From NCBI GenBank assembly GCA_029238215.1, contig JAQWGN010000010.1, positions 124,001-188,000 of the forward strand: DNA of 64,000 nucleotides, given 5' to 3'. Below, one piece after another: positions 18,860-28,516 of this stretch. Made by a program: the position numbers and the translations under genes. The stretch is from Flavobacteriaceae bacterium (GTDB lineage: Bacteria > Bacteroidota > Bacteroidia > Flavobacteriales > Flavobacteriaceae). The notes beneath the pieces were generated by a model. That model saw nothing but the letters and a program-made list of their open reading frames with translations. It was not told where the DNA came from and did not search any database. The first letter of the stretch is position 1; each line of letters starts with the position of its first letter.

Positions 18860-20038
18860 TTATATGATTTCAAAAATTCCTGCAGCACCTTGACCAGTAC
18901 CGACACACATGGTAACCATGCCGTATTTGTTATTTCTCTTTTTCATTTCATCAAAAAGCTGAACCGAAAGTTTGGTTCCAGTACAGCCCAAAGGATGCCC
19001 AAGGGCAATTGCTCCTCCATTCACATTAATAATGTCAGGGTTAAGACCTAATGTTCGTATTACGGCTAATGATTGTGAAGCAAAGGCTTCGTTTAATTCT
19101 ATTAGTTCGATGTCTTCTTGCTTCATCCCTGCTTGCTTAAGTGCTTTAGGGATGGCTTTTACTGGGCCAATACCCATGATGCGAGGAGGAACTCCTGCTG
19201 CGGCATAACTTACCATGCGCGCAATTGGAGTAACACCTAGTTCTTTGACCATTTCTTCGCTCATAATGAGTACCATGGCTGCTCCGTCACTAGTTTGAGA
19301 GGCATTTCCTGCGGTTACAGAACCTCCTTCAGCAAATACGGGCCGCAGTTTAGCAAGTTTATCAAGCGCAGTGTCTGCTCGTGGACCTTCATCAGTATCC
19401 ACCACATAACTTCGAGTTTTTTTGGTGTCTCCGTCCAAATAGGTTTCATCAATGGTAATGGGTATAATTTGATCTTTAAACGTGCCATTCTCAATAGCCT
19501 TCAATGCTTTTTGATGTGAATCATAAGCAAAAGCATCTTGATCTGCTCTAGCTATATTGAATTCTTTAGCAACAGCTTCTGCAGTGAGTCCCATTCCCCA
19601 GTAGTAGTCTTCTTTTCCTTTTTTAACGATTTCGTAATCAGGTACAGGTTTATACCCTCCAAAAGGGATAAAACTCATGCTTTCAGATCCTCCTGCTATA
19701 ATACAATCGGCCATACCCGATTGAATTTTGGCAGTAGCCATTGCGATGGTTTCCAACCCTGAGGCACAGTAGCGGTTTACCGTAACTCCAGGAACTTCGT
19801 CTGTTTCTAGTCCCATTAGCGATATAAGTCGCGCCATATTTAATCCTTGTTCTGCTTCGGGCATGGCGTTGCCTATAATGACATCATCGATTCGTGTTTT
19901 GTCTAGCTCGGGAATGGTTTTCATGATGTGGGCAATGGTGTCTGCGGCCAGTTCATCTGGTCGTTTAAAGCGGAATAATCCACGAGGGGCTTTGCCAACG
20001 GCAGTGCGGTATGCACGAACGATATAAGCTGTTTTCAT
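18860..20038 (-). CDS. fadA: Acetyl-CoA C-acyltransferase (3-ketoacyl-CoA thiolase)
   Basis: A 392-residue thiolase that releases acetyl-CoA in the last step of beta-oxidation. The nucleophile Cys91 is in [14 protein letters not shown], His348 in [12 protein letters not shown] and the second Cys (about 378) in [11 protein letters not shown]. Length and motifs are complete. Only 2 bases separate it from the upstream multifunctional gene, so it is part of the same operon. Confidence 0.96.
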   Translation of the reverse strand: MKTAYIVRAYRTAVGKAPRGLFRFKRPDELAADTIAHIMKTIPELDKTRIDDVIIGNAMPEAEQGLNMARLISLMGLETDEVPGVTVNRYCASGLETIAMATAKIQSGMADCIIAGGSESMSFIPFGGYKPVPDYEIVKKGKEDYYWGMGLTAEAVAKEFNIARADQDAFAYDSHQKALKAIENGTFKDQIIPITIDETYLDGDTKKTRSYVVDTDEGPRADTALDKLAKLRPVFAEGGSVTAGNASQTSDGAAMVLIMSEEMVKELGVTPIARMVSYAAAGVPPRIMGIGPVKAIPKALKQAGMKQEDIELIELNEAFASQSLAVIRTLGLNPDIINVNGGAIALGHPLGCTGTKLSVQLFDEMKKRNNKYGMVTMCVGTGQGAAGIFEII

Positions 20039-20040
20039 AA

Positions 20041-22446
20041 TTAGTTACGTAAAGGTTTCCCTGTTTTAAGCATGTGCTGAATGCGCTCTAGTGTTTTTCG
20101 TTCGGCGCATAACGATAAAAAGGCTTCGCGTTCTATTTCTAGTAAATAGCGTTCGCTGACCATTGTGGGTTGTGAAAGGTCGCCTCCTGCCATTACATAA
20201 GCGAGTTTATTAGCTATTTTTTGATCGTGTTCTGAAATATAGCGCCCTGCTTCCATGCTGTCAGTTCCAACTAGAAACATTCCAAGTGCTTGTTTTCCAA
20301 GAACTTTAATATCAGTGCGTTGTTTGGGTTGCGTATAGCCACGTTGGGCTAGGAGTAAAGCTTCTTGCTTAGCAACGCTTAATTGCCGCTTGTTGTCTAC
20401 GACTACAGAATCCTTTCCTTTTTGTAATACGCCAAAATCAAAAGCTTCATGAGCAGAGGTCGCAACCTTTGCCATTCCTATAGCTAAAAAGTGTTCTTGT
20501 AAAACGTTGAGTTCAACATCGTTTTTACGAAACGTGTCGGATGCGCGAAGGGTCATTTCTTTTGATCCACCACCCCCTGGAATTACGCCAACTCCAAATT
20601 CCACCAAACCGATATAGGTTTCGGCAGCTGCAACAACTTTATCGGCATGCATGCTTAATTCACAGCCTCCTCCCAAGGTCATTCCATGTGGAGCAGCTAT
20701 AGTGGGGATACTAGAATACCGCATACGCATCATGGTATCTTGAAAATATTTGATTGCCATGTTAAGCTCGTCGTATTCTTGTTCAACAGCCATCATAAAA
20801 ATCATTCCAAGGTTTGCCCCAGCCGAAAAATGTGCGCCATGATTCCCTACAACCAAGCCTTCGTAGCCTTGCTCAGCAAGGTCAATTCCCTTGTTGATGC
20901 CTTGCAATACACCAGCGCCAATGGTATTCATTTTGGAATGGAATTCAACATTTAAAATACCATCACCCAAATCGATTACTGAACAATCTTGATTTTTCCA
21001 GATAGTTTTGTTTTCGCGAATATTATCGAGAATAAGAAAGGCTTCTTGTCCAGGAATGGGTTCAAATGATTTTTTCTCATTATGATAGAAGTGCTTTTTA
21101 TTCTCTTTTAATTGATAAAAGCTTGTAGCTCCAGAAGCTGCAAGAGCTTCTATCCATGGGGCTACGGGTTGTCCAATTGCCTTTATCAGTTCAATACCCG
21201 CATGTAAACCAACAGCATCCCATAATTCAAAGGGACCATGTTGCCAACCAAACCCAGCTTTCATTGCTTCGTCTATTCGAAACAATTCGTCTGCTATTTC
21301 AGGAATACGAAATTGTACATAAGCAAAGGTTTCACCAAGTACTGCGCGATAAAACGAAGCTGCTTTGTCGGACCCACCTATTAATACAGGAAATCGATCT
21401 GTTACATTATCAATAGTTTTTGTTTTTTCTAAGGTAGCAAACGACGCTTTCTTCTTTGTACGATAGTTCATGGTGTCTAAATCCAATACTTGAATCTCAG
21501 ATTTACCACGATCATTTTTTATTTTTTTGTAGAAACCTTGTCCCGATTTGCTTCCGAGCCATTGCTCTTTCATCATTGTTTGGATAAAATCCGGAAGTTC
21601 AAAAATGTCTCTGCGTTCATCATCAGGGCAGTTTTCGTGAAGACCATTGGCCACATGAACTAAGGTATCTAGCCCCACAACATCAACAGTTCTAAATGTT
21701 GCAGAACTTGGCCTGCCCATAACAGGTCCAGTTAACTTATCTACTTCTTCTACGGTTAGCCCCATCTTTTTAATTTGATGGAACAAACTTTGAATGCAAA
21801 AAATACCAATTCGATTACCAATAAATGCAGGAGTATCTTTGGCTAAAACCGTTGATTTTCCAAGAAAACGACTTCCGTAGTCAAGCAAGAAATCCACGAC
21901 TTCTGTTTTGCAGTTAGGTCCCGGAATTACTTCAAATAGCTTTAAATAGCGTGGTGGGTTGAAAAAGTGTGTTACTGTAAAATGTTTTTGGAAGTCCTCA
22001 GATCTTCCTTCATTCATAAAATGTATGGGAATTCCTGAGGTGTTTGAGCTAACTAATGTCCCTGGCGTTCTGTATTGTTCTACTTGCTCGAAAACAATCT
22101 TTTTAATATCCAATCGCTCTACAACTACTTCAATAACCCAATCTACTTTAGCAATTTTAGGCATGTCATCCTCAAAATTCCCTGTTTCAATACGCCCTTT
22201 GAAGTAAGGGTGGTATAGTGGATTAGGTTTGCTTTTTATCGCTTTGGTTAGATTTTCGTTTACAATACGATTTCGAACTTGCTTATTTGTAACTTCAAGT
22301 CCTTTCTTTTTTTCAGCTTCAGTAGATTCTTTGGGGGCTATGTCTAAAAGTAGTACTTGCACGCCAATATTTGCAAAGTGGCAAGCAATTCCAGAACCCA
22401 TAATCCCGGAGCCAAGTACAGCTACTTTTTTGATTCTTCTTTTCAT
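20041..22446 (-). CDS. fadN: 3-hydroxyacyl-CoA dehydrogenase / enoyl-CoA hydratase fusion, FadN-like
   Basis: An 801-residue bifunctional beta-oxidation enzyme. The order is dehydrogenase first: a Rossmann fold at residues 1-190 (VAVLGSGIMGSGIACHFANIG), then dehydrogenase C-terminal domains, and from about 490 a crotonase domain with the oxyanion-hole segments HFSAGANLGM and GGGCELSMHADKVVAAAETYIG. This is the reverse of E. coli FadB and matches B. subtilis FadN in order and size. First enzyme of the fadN-fadA-fadE set, only 5 bases after marR. Confidence 0.95.
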   Translation of the reverse strand: MKRRIKKVAVLGSGIMGSGIACHFANIGVQVLLLDIAPKESTEAEKKKGLEVTNKQVRNRIVNENLTKAIKSKPNPLYHPYFKGRIETGNFEDDMPKIAKVDWVIEVVVERLDIKKIVFEQVEQYRTPGTLVSSNTSGIPIHFMNEGRSEDFQKHFTVTHFFNPPRYLKLFEVIPGPNCKTEVVDFLLDYGSRFLGKSTVLAKDTPAFIGNRIGIFCIQSLFHQIKKMGLTVEEVDKLTGPVMGRPSSATFRTVDVVGLDTLVHVANGLHENCPDDERRDIFELPDFIQTMMKEQWLGSKSGQGFYKKIKNDRGKSEIQVLDLDTMNYRTKKKASFATLEKTKTIDNVTDRFPVLIGGSDKAASFYRAVLGETFAYVQFRIPEIADELFRIDEAMKAGFGWQHGPFELWDAVGLHAGIELIKAIGQPVAPWIEALAASGATSFYQLKENKKHFYHNEKKSFEPIPGQEAFLILDNIRENKTIWKNQDCSVIDLGDGILNVEFHSKMNTIGAGVLQGINKGIDLAEQGYEGLVVGNHGAHFSAGANLGMIFMMAVEQEYDELNMAIKYFQDTMMRMRYSSIPTIAAPHGMTLGGGCELSMHADKVVAAAETYIGLVEFGVGVIPGGGGSKEMTLRASDTFRKNDVELNVLQEHFLAIGMAKVATSAHEAFDFGVLQKGKDSVVVDNKRQLSVAKQEALLLAQRGYTQPKQRTDIKVLGKQALGMFLVGTDSMEAGRYISEHDQKIANKLAYVMAGGDLSQPTMVSERYLLEIEREAFLSLCAERKTLERIQHMLKTGKPLRN

Positions 22447-22451
22447 GATTT

Positions 22452-22898
22452 TTATTCGTAAATATTTTTTGATTGGATTAGTTCAATAATGGAGTCAGAA
22501 ACTTCTCTGAAGATTTCTAGCTTTTTTATTCCAATTTCTTTTTCAAGTTGTTCGTTGAATTTAAGGACCAATGATTTAGAAAAATCTCTTTTTTCAAGGC
22601 CTAGTTTTGTAAGTTTTAAAAGTACACTCCGACCATCATTTGGGTTAGGCTCTCTTTTAATTAAACCTCTTTCTTCTAACGTTTTCAATGTTCTTGAAAG
22701 ACTTGTAGCTTCCATTCCCATTTTAGGACCTATGGCTGTAGAGGGAGAACCATGTACTGGATCTATCGATAGCAATGCTAGACCAGTGGCCATAGTAGTT
22801 TCATACTGAGCAGCTTGTTCATTATACATTTTTGAAATAGCCTGCCAAGTCGCTCGGTAAAGTGCATCAATTGTGGGATACGAAGTAGTTACTTGCAT
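22452..22898 (-). CDS. MarR family transcriptional regulator of the beta-oxidation operon
   Basis: A 148-residue MarR-type winged-helix protein. The DNA-binding part has GPKMGMEATSLSRTLKTLEERGLIKREPNPNDGRSVLLKLT (about residues 57-97), the typical recognition helix and beta-wing. It leads the operon and is followed after 5 bases by the fadN-like gene. A perfect palindrome sits just upstream of its -7 box, so it probably represses itself and the fatty acid genes. An acyl-CoA inducer is plausible but is inference. Confidence 0.92.
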   Translation of the reverse strand: MQVTTSYPTIDALYRATWQAISKMYNEQAAQYETTMATGLALLSIDPVHGSPSTAIGPKMGMEATSLSRTLKTLEERGLIKREPNPNDGRSVLLKLTKLGLEKRDFSKSLVLKFNEQLEKEIGIKKLEIFREVSDSIIELIQSKNIYE

Positions 22899-22902
22899 AC
22901 CA

Positions 22903-22910
22903 CAAACATA
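22903..22910 (-). promoter_or_regulatory. Candidate promoter of marR-fadNAE, -7 box TATGTTTG
   Basis: On the minus strand an exact TAnnTTTG box lies 4 bases before the marR ATG, so transcription would start at or very near the start codon. The operator-like palindrome occupies the space where the -33 element should be. Confidence 0.6.
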
Positions 22911-22919
22911 CTAAAAATT

Positions 22920-22937
22920 TACTATGCACGCATAGTA
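22920..22937. promoter_or_regulatory. Operator-like perfect palindrome (likely MarR site)
   Basis: TACTATGC AC GCATAGTA: perfect 8-bp arms around a 2-base centre, 9 bases upstream of the -7 box of marR and ending 4 bases from the fadD stop codon. Size and symmetry fit a MarR dimer site, and its position would block polymerase. I see no second copy elsewhere in the window. Confidence 0.75.
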
Positions 22938-22941
22938 TTAT

Positions 22942-24714
22942 TTATAAATCGTAAATAGCTTGGAATAGGGATTTGTATTTTTCACGAATACTTCTACGCT
23001 TGAGTTTCATCGTTGGAGTTAGATGTCCACCTTCTACAGTCCAGACATCGGGAGTTAGTCGAATTTCTTTGATTTTTTCCCATTGCCCAAAACGCTCATT
23101 AATAACATTAACTTCTTCAAAAACTTTGGTTTGAATTTGTTTGTTAGTATGCCACTCCGAATTTTCAGGAAGCTGAATATTGCTTTTTTTCGCCCAGTTT
23201 TCTATAGTTTCGAAATTGGGTTGAATAAGTGCTGCAGGAAACTTTTGTCCTTCTCCAATTACCATAATTTGATCAATAAACAGTGACTGTTTCATTGCGT
23301 TTTCAATCACTTGGGGAGCAATATATTTCCCCCCAGAAGTTTTAAACATTTCCTTTTTTCGATCGGTAATTTTCAGGAATCCATCTGTGTCAATGTGTCC
23401 AATATCCCCTGTGTGAAAAAAACCATCTTTAATAACTTCCTTGGTTTTAATATCGTCTTTGTAATAGCCCATCATTACATTAGGTCCTTTACATAATATT
23501 TCTCCGTCTTCTGCAATTTTAACTTCAACGTGACTAATAACAGGTCCGACAGTACCAATACGCATTTTTTTATTCCGCATGTCGTTTACTGAAATAACAG
23601 GAGAGGTCTCGGTCAGCCCATAACCCTCTGCCACAGTCATCCCTGCAGCGGTGAAAACACGTGCAAGCCTTGGTTGTAATGCGGCACTACCAGATGCAAT
23701 TAGATCTAAGTTCCCACCAAGCGCTTCTTTCCATTTACTAAAAATTAGTTTACGTGCTAACTTGAGTTGCACTTCATACCACCAGCCATTTTGACCATAG
23801 GGTTCATAACGTAAACCAATATCTACGGCCCAATAAAACAGTTTTCTCTTGATGCCAGTAAGTGTTTCTCCTTTTGCATAAATCTTGTCATAAAGCTTTT
23901 CTAACAGTCTTGGAACAGCAGTCATTACACTGGGATGTACCTCATTTAGGTTTTCTCCAATAGTTTCTAATGATTCAGCAAAGTAAATACGCGTACCCGA
24001 ATAAAAATACAAGTACAAAAGCATGCGCTCGTAAATATGACATAGCGGCAAAAAACTCAGTGCTTTTGCTTCTCCGTAGTCTAAGGGTAGGCGCTCTTGA
24101 CTAGCGATAACATTACTCACAATGTTCTCGTGGCTTAGCATTACTCCTTTAGGTCTTCCAGTGGTTCCTGAAGTATAAATAATTGTTGCCAATTCCTCTT
24201 TATGAATGGCTTCTTTACGTGTCTCAATTTCTTTTAATTGATCATTGGAGGGTTTATTGAGGAGTAATTTTTCAAAGTTGTTACATCCTTCAATGGAATC
24301 GAAAGAATACACTCCTTTTAGGTTCTCGCATTGACCAGATATTGAACTGACTTTATCGAAAATCTCTTTATCCGAAAGAAAACAAAATTTTGATTCTGAG
24401 TGGTTTAAGATATAGGCGTAGTCTTCAGAAGAAATTGTAGGGTAAATAGGAACATTTATTGCTCCTATTTGTGACAACCCAAAATCAGCAAGCACCCATT
24501 CGGTACGATTTGTTGAAGATATTATGGCAATTTTGTCTCCGGCCTTTACTCCTAGCTCAAGTAAACCCGCACTAAAACAGTTTCCTTTTTCTTTTACTTC
24601 TTGCGTGGAAAGCCCAACCCATTTTCCCTCAATTTTAGAATTTACAGCATTATCAAGGGGATGATTTGCGGCCATCAAGTCGATAAAATCAAAGAGTCTG
24701 TTAGGTATTTTCAT
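22942..24714 (-). CDS. fadD: Long-chain fatty acid-CoA ligase (AMP-forming)
   Basis: A 590-residue acyl-CoA synthetase that activates fatty acids for beta-oxidation. The ATP/AMP signature is TIIYTSGTTGRPKGVMLSHEN (about residues 173-193), with GYGLTETSPVIS and FFHTGDIGHIDTDGFLKITDRKKEMFKTSGGKYI as the A5-A8 region and adenylation hinge. No signal peptide, so a cytoplasmic or peripheral membrane enzyme. It lies directly upstream of marR-fadN-fadA-fadE on the same strand, which supports a fatty acid degradation role. Confidence 0.95.
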   Translation of the reverse strand: MKIPNRLFDFIDLMAANHPLDNAVNSKIEGKWVGLSTQEVKEKGNCFSAGLLELGVKAGDKIAIISSTNRTEWVLADFGLSQIGAINVPIYPTISSEDYAYILNHSESKFCFLSDKEIFDKVSSISGQCENLKGVYSFDSIEGCNNFEKLLLNKPSNDQLKEIETRKEAIHKEELATIIYTSGTTGRPKGVMLSHENIVSNVIASQERLPLDYGEAKALSFLPLCHIYERMLLYLYFYSGTRIYFAESLETIGENLNEVHPSVMTAVPRLLEKLYDKIYAKGETLTGIKRKLFYWAVDIGLRYEPYGQNGWWYEVQLKLARKLIFSKWKEALGGNLDLIASGSAALQPRLARVFTAAGMTVAEGYGLTETSPVISVNDMRNKKMRIGTVGPVISHVEVKIAEDGEILCKGPNVMMGYYKDDIKTKEVIKDGFFHTGDIGHIDTDGFLKITDRKKEMFKTSGGKYIAPQVIENAMKQSLFIDQIMVIGEGQKFPAALIQPNFETIENWAKKSNIQLPENSEWHTNKQIQTKVFEEVNVINERFGQWEKIKEIRLTPDVWTVEGGHLTPTMKLKRRSIREKYKSLFQAIYDL

Positions 24715-24731
24715 GAGAAGATATTAAATGT

Positions 24732-24770
24732 TGGCATAATGCCATTATTCAAAAAAACAATATTTTTTTG
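24732..24770. promoter_or_regulatory. fadD upstream region with palindrome and A/T hairpin
   Basis: Between the fadD start and purL stop (both on the minus strand) are a palindrome TGGCAT A ATGCCA (24732-24744) and an A/T-only inverted repeat, CAAAAAAA / TTTTTTTG around CAATA (24750-24770). The palindrome may be a regulatory site for fadD; its sequence differs from the marR operator. No consensus -7 box was found. Confidence 0.4.
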
Positions 24771-24773
24771 ATT

Positions 24774-27700
24774 TTACCTAGCTATAATCCAGTTGTATGC
24801 ATCTTCGAAGGCCAAAATCCACGGACTAATCTCATCAGAACGGTCGTTTGGATAATGTGCCCAGTTCCATGGAAAAACTGCACGCTCTAGGTGTGGCATC
24901 ATAACCAAATGCCTACCATCATCACTACTAAGCATGGCAGCGTTAAAATCAGAGCCATTTGGATTAGAAGGGTAAGAGTCATAAGCATATTTTCCAGCTA
25001 TGGCATAAGCTGCTTCATTTTCTGGAAATACAAATTTACCCTCGCCATGAGCCGCCCAAATACCCAGTCTGCTTCCTTGTAAACGCTGAAGCATAATAGC
25101 TGGAGAATTTTCAATAGTTACATCGGTAAAAACACATTCAAACTTGCCAGAGTCATTATGAACCATATGTGGTTTCTCATTTCGATTTGGATGTAACAAT
25201 CCAAGTTCTATAAAAAGCTGGCAGCCATTACAAACACCCAAACTTAGGGTATCGGGTCGATCAAAAAAGTTTTGAACTGCCAATCTTGCATTCTCATTAT
25301 ATTTTATGGTTCCCGCCCATCCTTTGGCCGAGCCCAATACATCTGAATTTGAAAAGCCACCAACTGCGACAAGAAGTTGAATATCACTCAAATCTTCACG
25401 GCCTGAGGTTAAATCAGTCATGTGAATATCTTTGACTTCAAAACCTGCCAAATGCATCATATAGGCCATCTCACGTTCAGAGTTACTTCCCTTTTCACGA
25501 AGTACTGCAGCTTTAAGTTTGCGCTTGGGTAACGGTTTTAATCCACCGTCAAAATTTTCTGGAAAAGAAAACCGAAGTGGTGTTTTATCGAATGTTTCAT
25601 AACGCTCTTTTGCTTTTACATCACCACTTTGTTTTTTATCAAGCAAATAAGAGCTTTTAAACCAATGCTTGCGATAGCTTGTAAGGTCAAAGTCGTAAGT
25701 AAGAGCGTCACTGGTTATTGTTAAACTATTTGAGGTTGTTGGTTTTCCTAAAAGTTGGAGTGCGATTCCGTTCTCTTTTAAAAATGCAGCTGTTTTGGTT
25801 TTCACTTGAATTAATATACCGACTTGCTCGGAAAGTAAAAGCTGTACAACATCTAATGTTGGTTTTTGAAATGTAAGTGCTAATCCAATACCATCTGCTG
25901 CAAAGCACATTTCCAATAATGAAGTAATAAGCCCTCCAGATCCAATATCATGCCCAGCAGCAATTGTTTCTTTTATTAGCTCTTTTTGAATGGAGCCAAA
26001 AACTTTTTTAAAGTATTTAGCACTAGATAAACCTGGAGCTTTTGTTCCTATAGTTTGATTGAGTTGCGCAAATGCTGAGCCACCCAATGCAGCCTCCCCA
26101 TCCGACAAATCAATAAAATAAACATTCCCGCCATCCGACTTGAGTTCTGGAGTAACAACTTTAGAAATGGCATTGCAATGACCAGCTGCTGTAATAATAA
26201 CAGTTCCTGGTGCAATAACTTCTTCGTCTTTATATTTTTGCTTCATCGATAAAGAGTCTTTTCCAGTTGGAATATTGACACCTAGTTTTATAGCAAAATC
26301 AGCACAGGCTTCTACAGCATCATAAAGACGTGCATCTTCTCCAGGGTTGTTACATGCCCACATCCAGTTTGCGGAAAGGCTAACTGATGATAGCCCACCT
26401 CCTAGAGGAGCCCAAATCAAATTGGTTAGTGCTTTTGCAATGGCATTTTCACTGCCAAGTTTTGCATCAATAAGCCCTACAAGTGGCGCATGTCCTACTG
26501 AAGTGGCCATACCATGAGTACCTTCAAAGTCAAGTGCCATTACCCCGCAGTTTGCCAAAGGCAACTGATGTGGACCCACACACTGTTGTTGTGCTACACG
26601 CCCTGTTACACAACGGTCTACTTTGTTTGTAAGCCAATCTTTACAAGCCACAGCTTCAAGTTGTAAAAGCCATGCAACTTGTTTTTGAAAGTTTTCAATT
26701 TTCAACGGCACGGGCTTGTATTGCTTGCTTTGCGTTGTGTCCTCCATAATTGTTTTTGGTGTCTTTCCAAAAAAATCAGAGAGGGGCAAGTCTATTGGAG
26801 CACACTCATTTTTTTCTGAGCGCACTTCAAAATGAAGATCGTTTGTAACTTCACCTACTTCATAAATAGGTGCACGTTCTCGATCCGCAATTTCTTTCAA
26901 CTGTTTCAACCCATTTGCGTTGGTGATAAGCCCCATGCGTTCTTGCGACTCGTTTCCAATTATCTCTTTGGCTGAGAGCGTTTGGTCGCCAACAGGTAGC
27001 TTATCAAGTGCTATGGATCCACCTACTTCTTCAATAAGCTCTGAAAGACAATTCAAATGCCCACCAGCGCCGTGGTCGTGAATGGAAATAATAGGATTTT
27101 TATCTGCTTCAACAGCAGCGCGTATGGTGTTTGCTACGCGTTTTTGCATTTCTGGGTTAGAGCGTTGAACGGCATTTAACTCAATTCCTGAATCAAAAGC
27201 ACCTGTATCAGCCGAAGAAACTGCTGCACCGCCCATGCCAATACGGTAGTTATCGCCACCCATTACAACAATTTTATCGCCTTTTTTAGGAGTCTTTTTA
27301 ATGCTTTGTTGCAATTTACCATAACCGATACCACCAGCCATCATAATTACTTTATCGAAACCTATTGTTTGGTTGTTTTCTGTATGCTCAAACGTAAGTA
27401 ATGAGCCTGCAATCAAGGGTTGCCCAAATTTGTTTCCAAAATCAGAAGCACCGTTCGAAGCTTTTATTAATATGTCTTCGGGGTTTTGGTATAACCATGG
27501 ACGTTCAGGTTGTTTTTCCCAAGGACGATTGGCTGCCGTTCTGGGGTATGCAGTCATGTAAACAGCAGTACCAGCCATGGGTATAGAACCCTGCCCTCCT
27601 GCAAGCCTGTCACGGATTTCCCCACCCGAGCCTGTTGCTGCTCCATTAAAGGGCTCAACGGTTGTTGGAAAGTTGTGAGTTTCGGCTTTTAATGATAGTA

Positions 27701-28418
27701 CAGAAAGAAATGATTTTTTCGTATAAATATCTGCTTTGTTGGCACGCCGCGGCGCGAACTGTACCAGAGTTGGACCTTTTATAAACGCAACGTTATCCTT
27801 GTAAGCAGATACTAAATTTGCGTCATTCTCTTTTGATGTTTTTTTTATAAGGTCAAATAGCGAATGCTTTTTGGGTTTACCATCAATGATAAAAGTGCCA
27901 TTAAAAATTTTATGCCTGCAATGTTCTGAGTTTACTTGTGAAAATCCAAAAACCTCTGAATCAGTTAGGGGTCTCCCTAAGCGTTTTGCTAAATCCTCTA
28001 AATAACCAACTTCATTAGGGCTAAGCGATAAACCCTGCTGGATATTATATGCTTCAATAGCATCAATATGTTTTACGCTTTCGGGTGTTTTTTTGTTTTC
28101 GAATAGATGTTGGTCAATTTCTTTAAAACGCTGATGGACCATGGCGTCAAAAGCAACTCCATGTCCTTCTTTCCAGAACTGCTCAATGCGAACAATATCA
28201 TTAAGCCCCATGTTGTTACAGATTTCAACAGCATTGGTGCTCCATGGAGTTACCATGCTAATGCGAGGACCTAAAAGCTCTACTTGAATAAAGGATTTTC
28301 TAAGTAACGGATATCCGCCAAAAAGCCACTCAAGTTTCTTTTGGTCATCTTCCGAAATTGGAAGTTCTTTTTGCACGGCATATAGTTGCTTGTTGGGATC
28401 ACCAAAAAAACAAATCAT
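24774..28418 (-). CDS. purL: Phosphoribosylformylglycinamidine synthase, single-chain form
   Basis: A 1214-residue FGAM synthase, the fourth step of de novo purine synthesis. The long form joins an N-terminal PurS-like part, two AIRS-type ATP-binding halves (TGSGGEIRDRLAGGQGSIPMAG; GKDSLSMK) and a C-terminal glutamine amidotransferase with the nucleophile in LGVCNGCQLF and the His/Glu pair near the end. This is the proteobacterial and Bacteroidota type rather than the split PurS/PurL/PurQ. No other purine gene is adjacent; purB is at 50646. Confidence 0.98.
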   Translation of the reverse strand: MICFFGDPNKQLYAVQKELPISEDDQKKLEWLFGGYPLLRKSFIQVELLGPRISMVTPWSTNAVEICNNMGLNDIVRIEQFWKEGHGVAFDAMVHQRFKEIDQHLFENKKTPESVKHIDAIEAYNIQQGLSLSPNEVGYLEDLAKRLGRPLTDSEVFGFSQVNSEHCRHKIFNGTFIIDGKPKKHSLFDLIKKTSKENDANLVSAYKDNVAFIKGPTLVQFAPRRANKADIYTKKSFLSVLSLKAETHNFPTTVEPFNGAATGSGGEIRDRLAGGQGSIPMAGTAVYMTAYPRTAANRPWEKQPERPWLYQNPEDILIKASNGASDFGNKFGQPLIAGSLLTFEHTENNQTIGFDKVIMMAGGIGYGKLQQSIKKTPKKGDKIVVMGGDNYRIGMGGAAVSSADTGAFDSGIELNAVQRSNPEMQKRVANTIRAAVEADKNPIISIHDHGAGGHLNCLSELIEEVGGSIALDKLPVGDQTLSAKEIIGNESQERMGLITNANGLKQLKEIADRERAPIYEVGEVTNDLHFEVRSEKNECAPIDLPLSDFFGKTPKTIMEDTTQSKQYKPVPLKIENFQKQVAWLLQLEAVACKDWLTNKVDRCVTGRVAQQQCVGPHQLPLANCGVMALDFEGTHGMATSVGHAPLVGLIDAKLGSENAIAKALTNLIWAPLGGGLSSVSLSANWMWACNNPGEDARLYDAVEACADFAIKLGVNIPTGKDSLSMKQKYKDEEVIAPGTVIITAAGHCNAISKVVTPELKSDGGNVYFIDLSDGEAALGGSAFAQLNQTIGTKAPGLSSAKYFKKVFGSIQKELIKETIAAGHDIGSGGLITSLLEMCFAADGIGLALTFQKPTLDVVQLLLSEQVGILIQVKTKTAAFLKENGIALQLLGKPTTSNSLTITSDALTYDFDLTSYRKHWFKSSYLLDKKQSGDVKAKERYETFDKTPLRFSFPENFDGGLKPLPKRKLKAAVLREKGSNSEREMAYMMHLAGFEVKDIHMTDLTSGREDLSDIQLLVAVGGFSNSDVLGSAKGWAGTIKYNENARLAVQNFFDRPDTLSLGVCNGCQLFIELGLLHPNRNEKPHMVHNDSGKFECVFTDVTIENSPAIMLQRLQGSRLGIWAAHGEGKFVFPENEAAYAIAGKYAYDSYPSNPNGSDFNAAMLSSDDGRHLVMMPHLERAVFPWNWAHYPNDRSDEISPWILAFEDAYNWIIAR

Positions 28419-28436
28419 AGTGGATGGTTATAGCAA

Positions 28437-28444
28437 CAAAAATA
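28437..28444 (-). promoter_or_regulatory. Candidate purL promoter, -7 box TATTTTTG
   Basis: An exact TAnnTTTG box on the minus strand, 18 bases before the purL ATG, in the 98-base gap behind the RsmB-like gene. No purine (PurR-type) motif or riboswitch fold is apparent. Confidence 0.4.
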
Positions 28445-28516
28445 AGAAGAGTACGCTTTGTTTTAACTAGATATGTCAAGTAAAAAGTAAACGAAACAGG
28501 GTAATTTATCAACAAC

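Noticed and set aside
18860-20038. Many open frames on the strand opposite the fad and purL genes
   Set aside because: They run antisense inside clearly conserved genes, lack homology-like composition and are explained by the codon bias of the real frames.
24750-24770. A/T-only hairpin as terminator of purL
   Set aside because: The stem has no G/C core and no following T-run on the minus strand, so it is weak as a Rho-independent terminator; kept only as a structural note.
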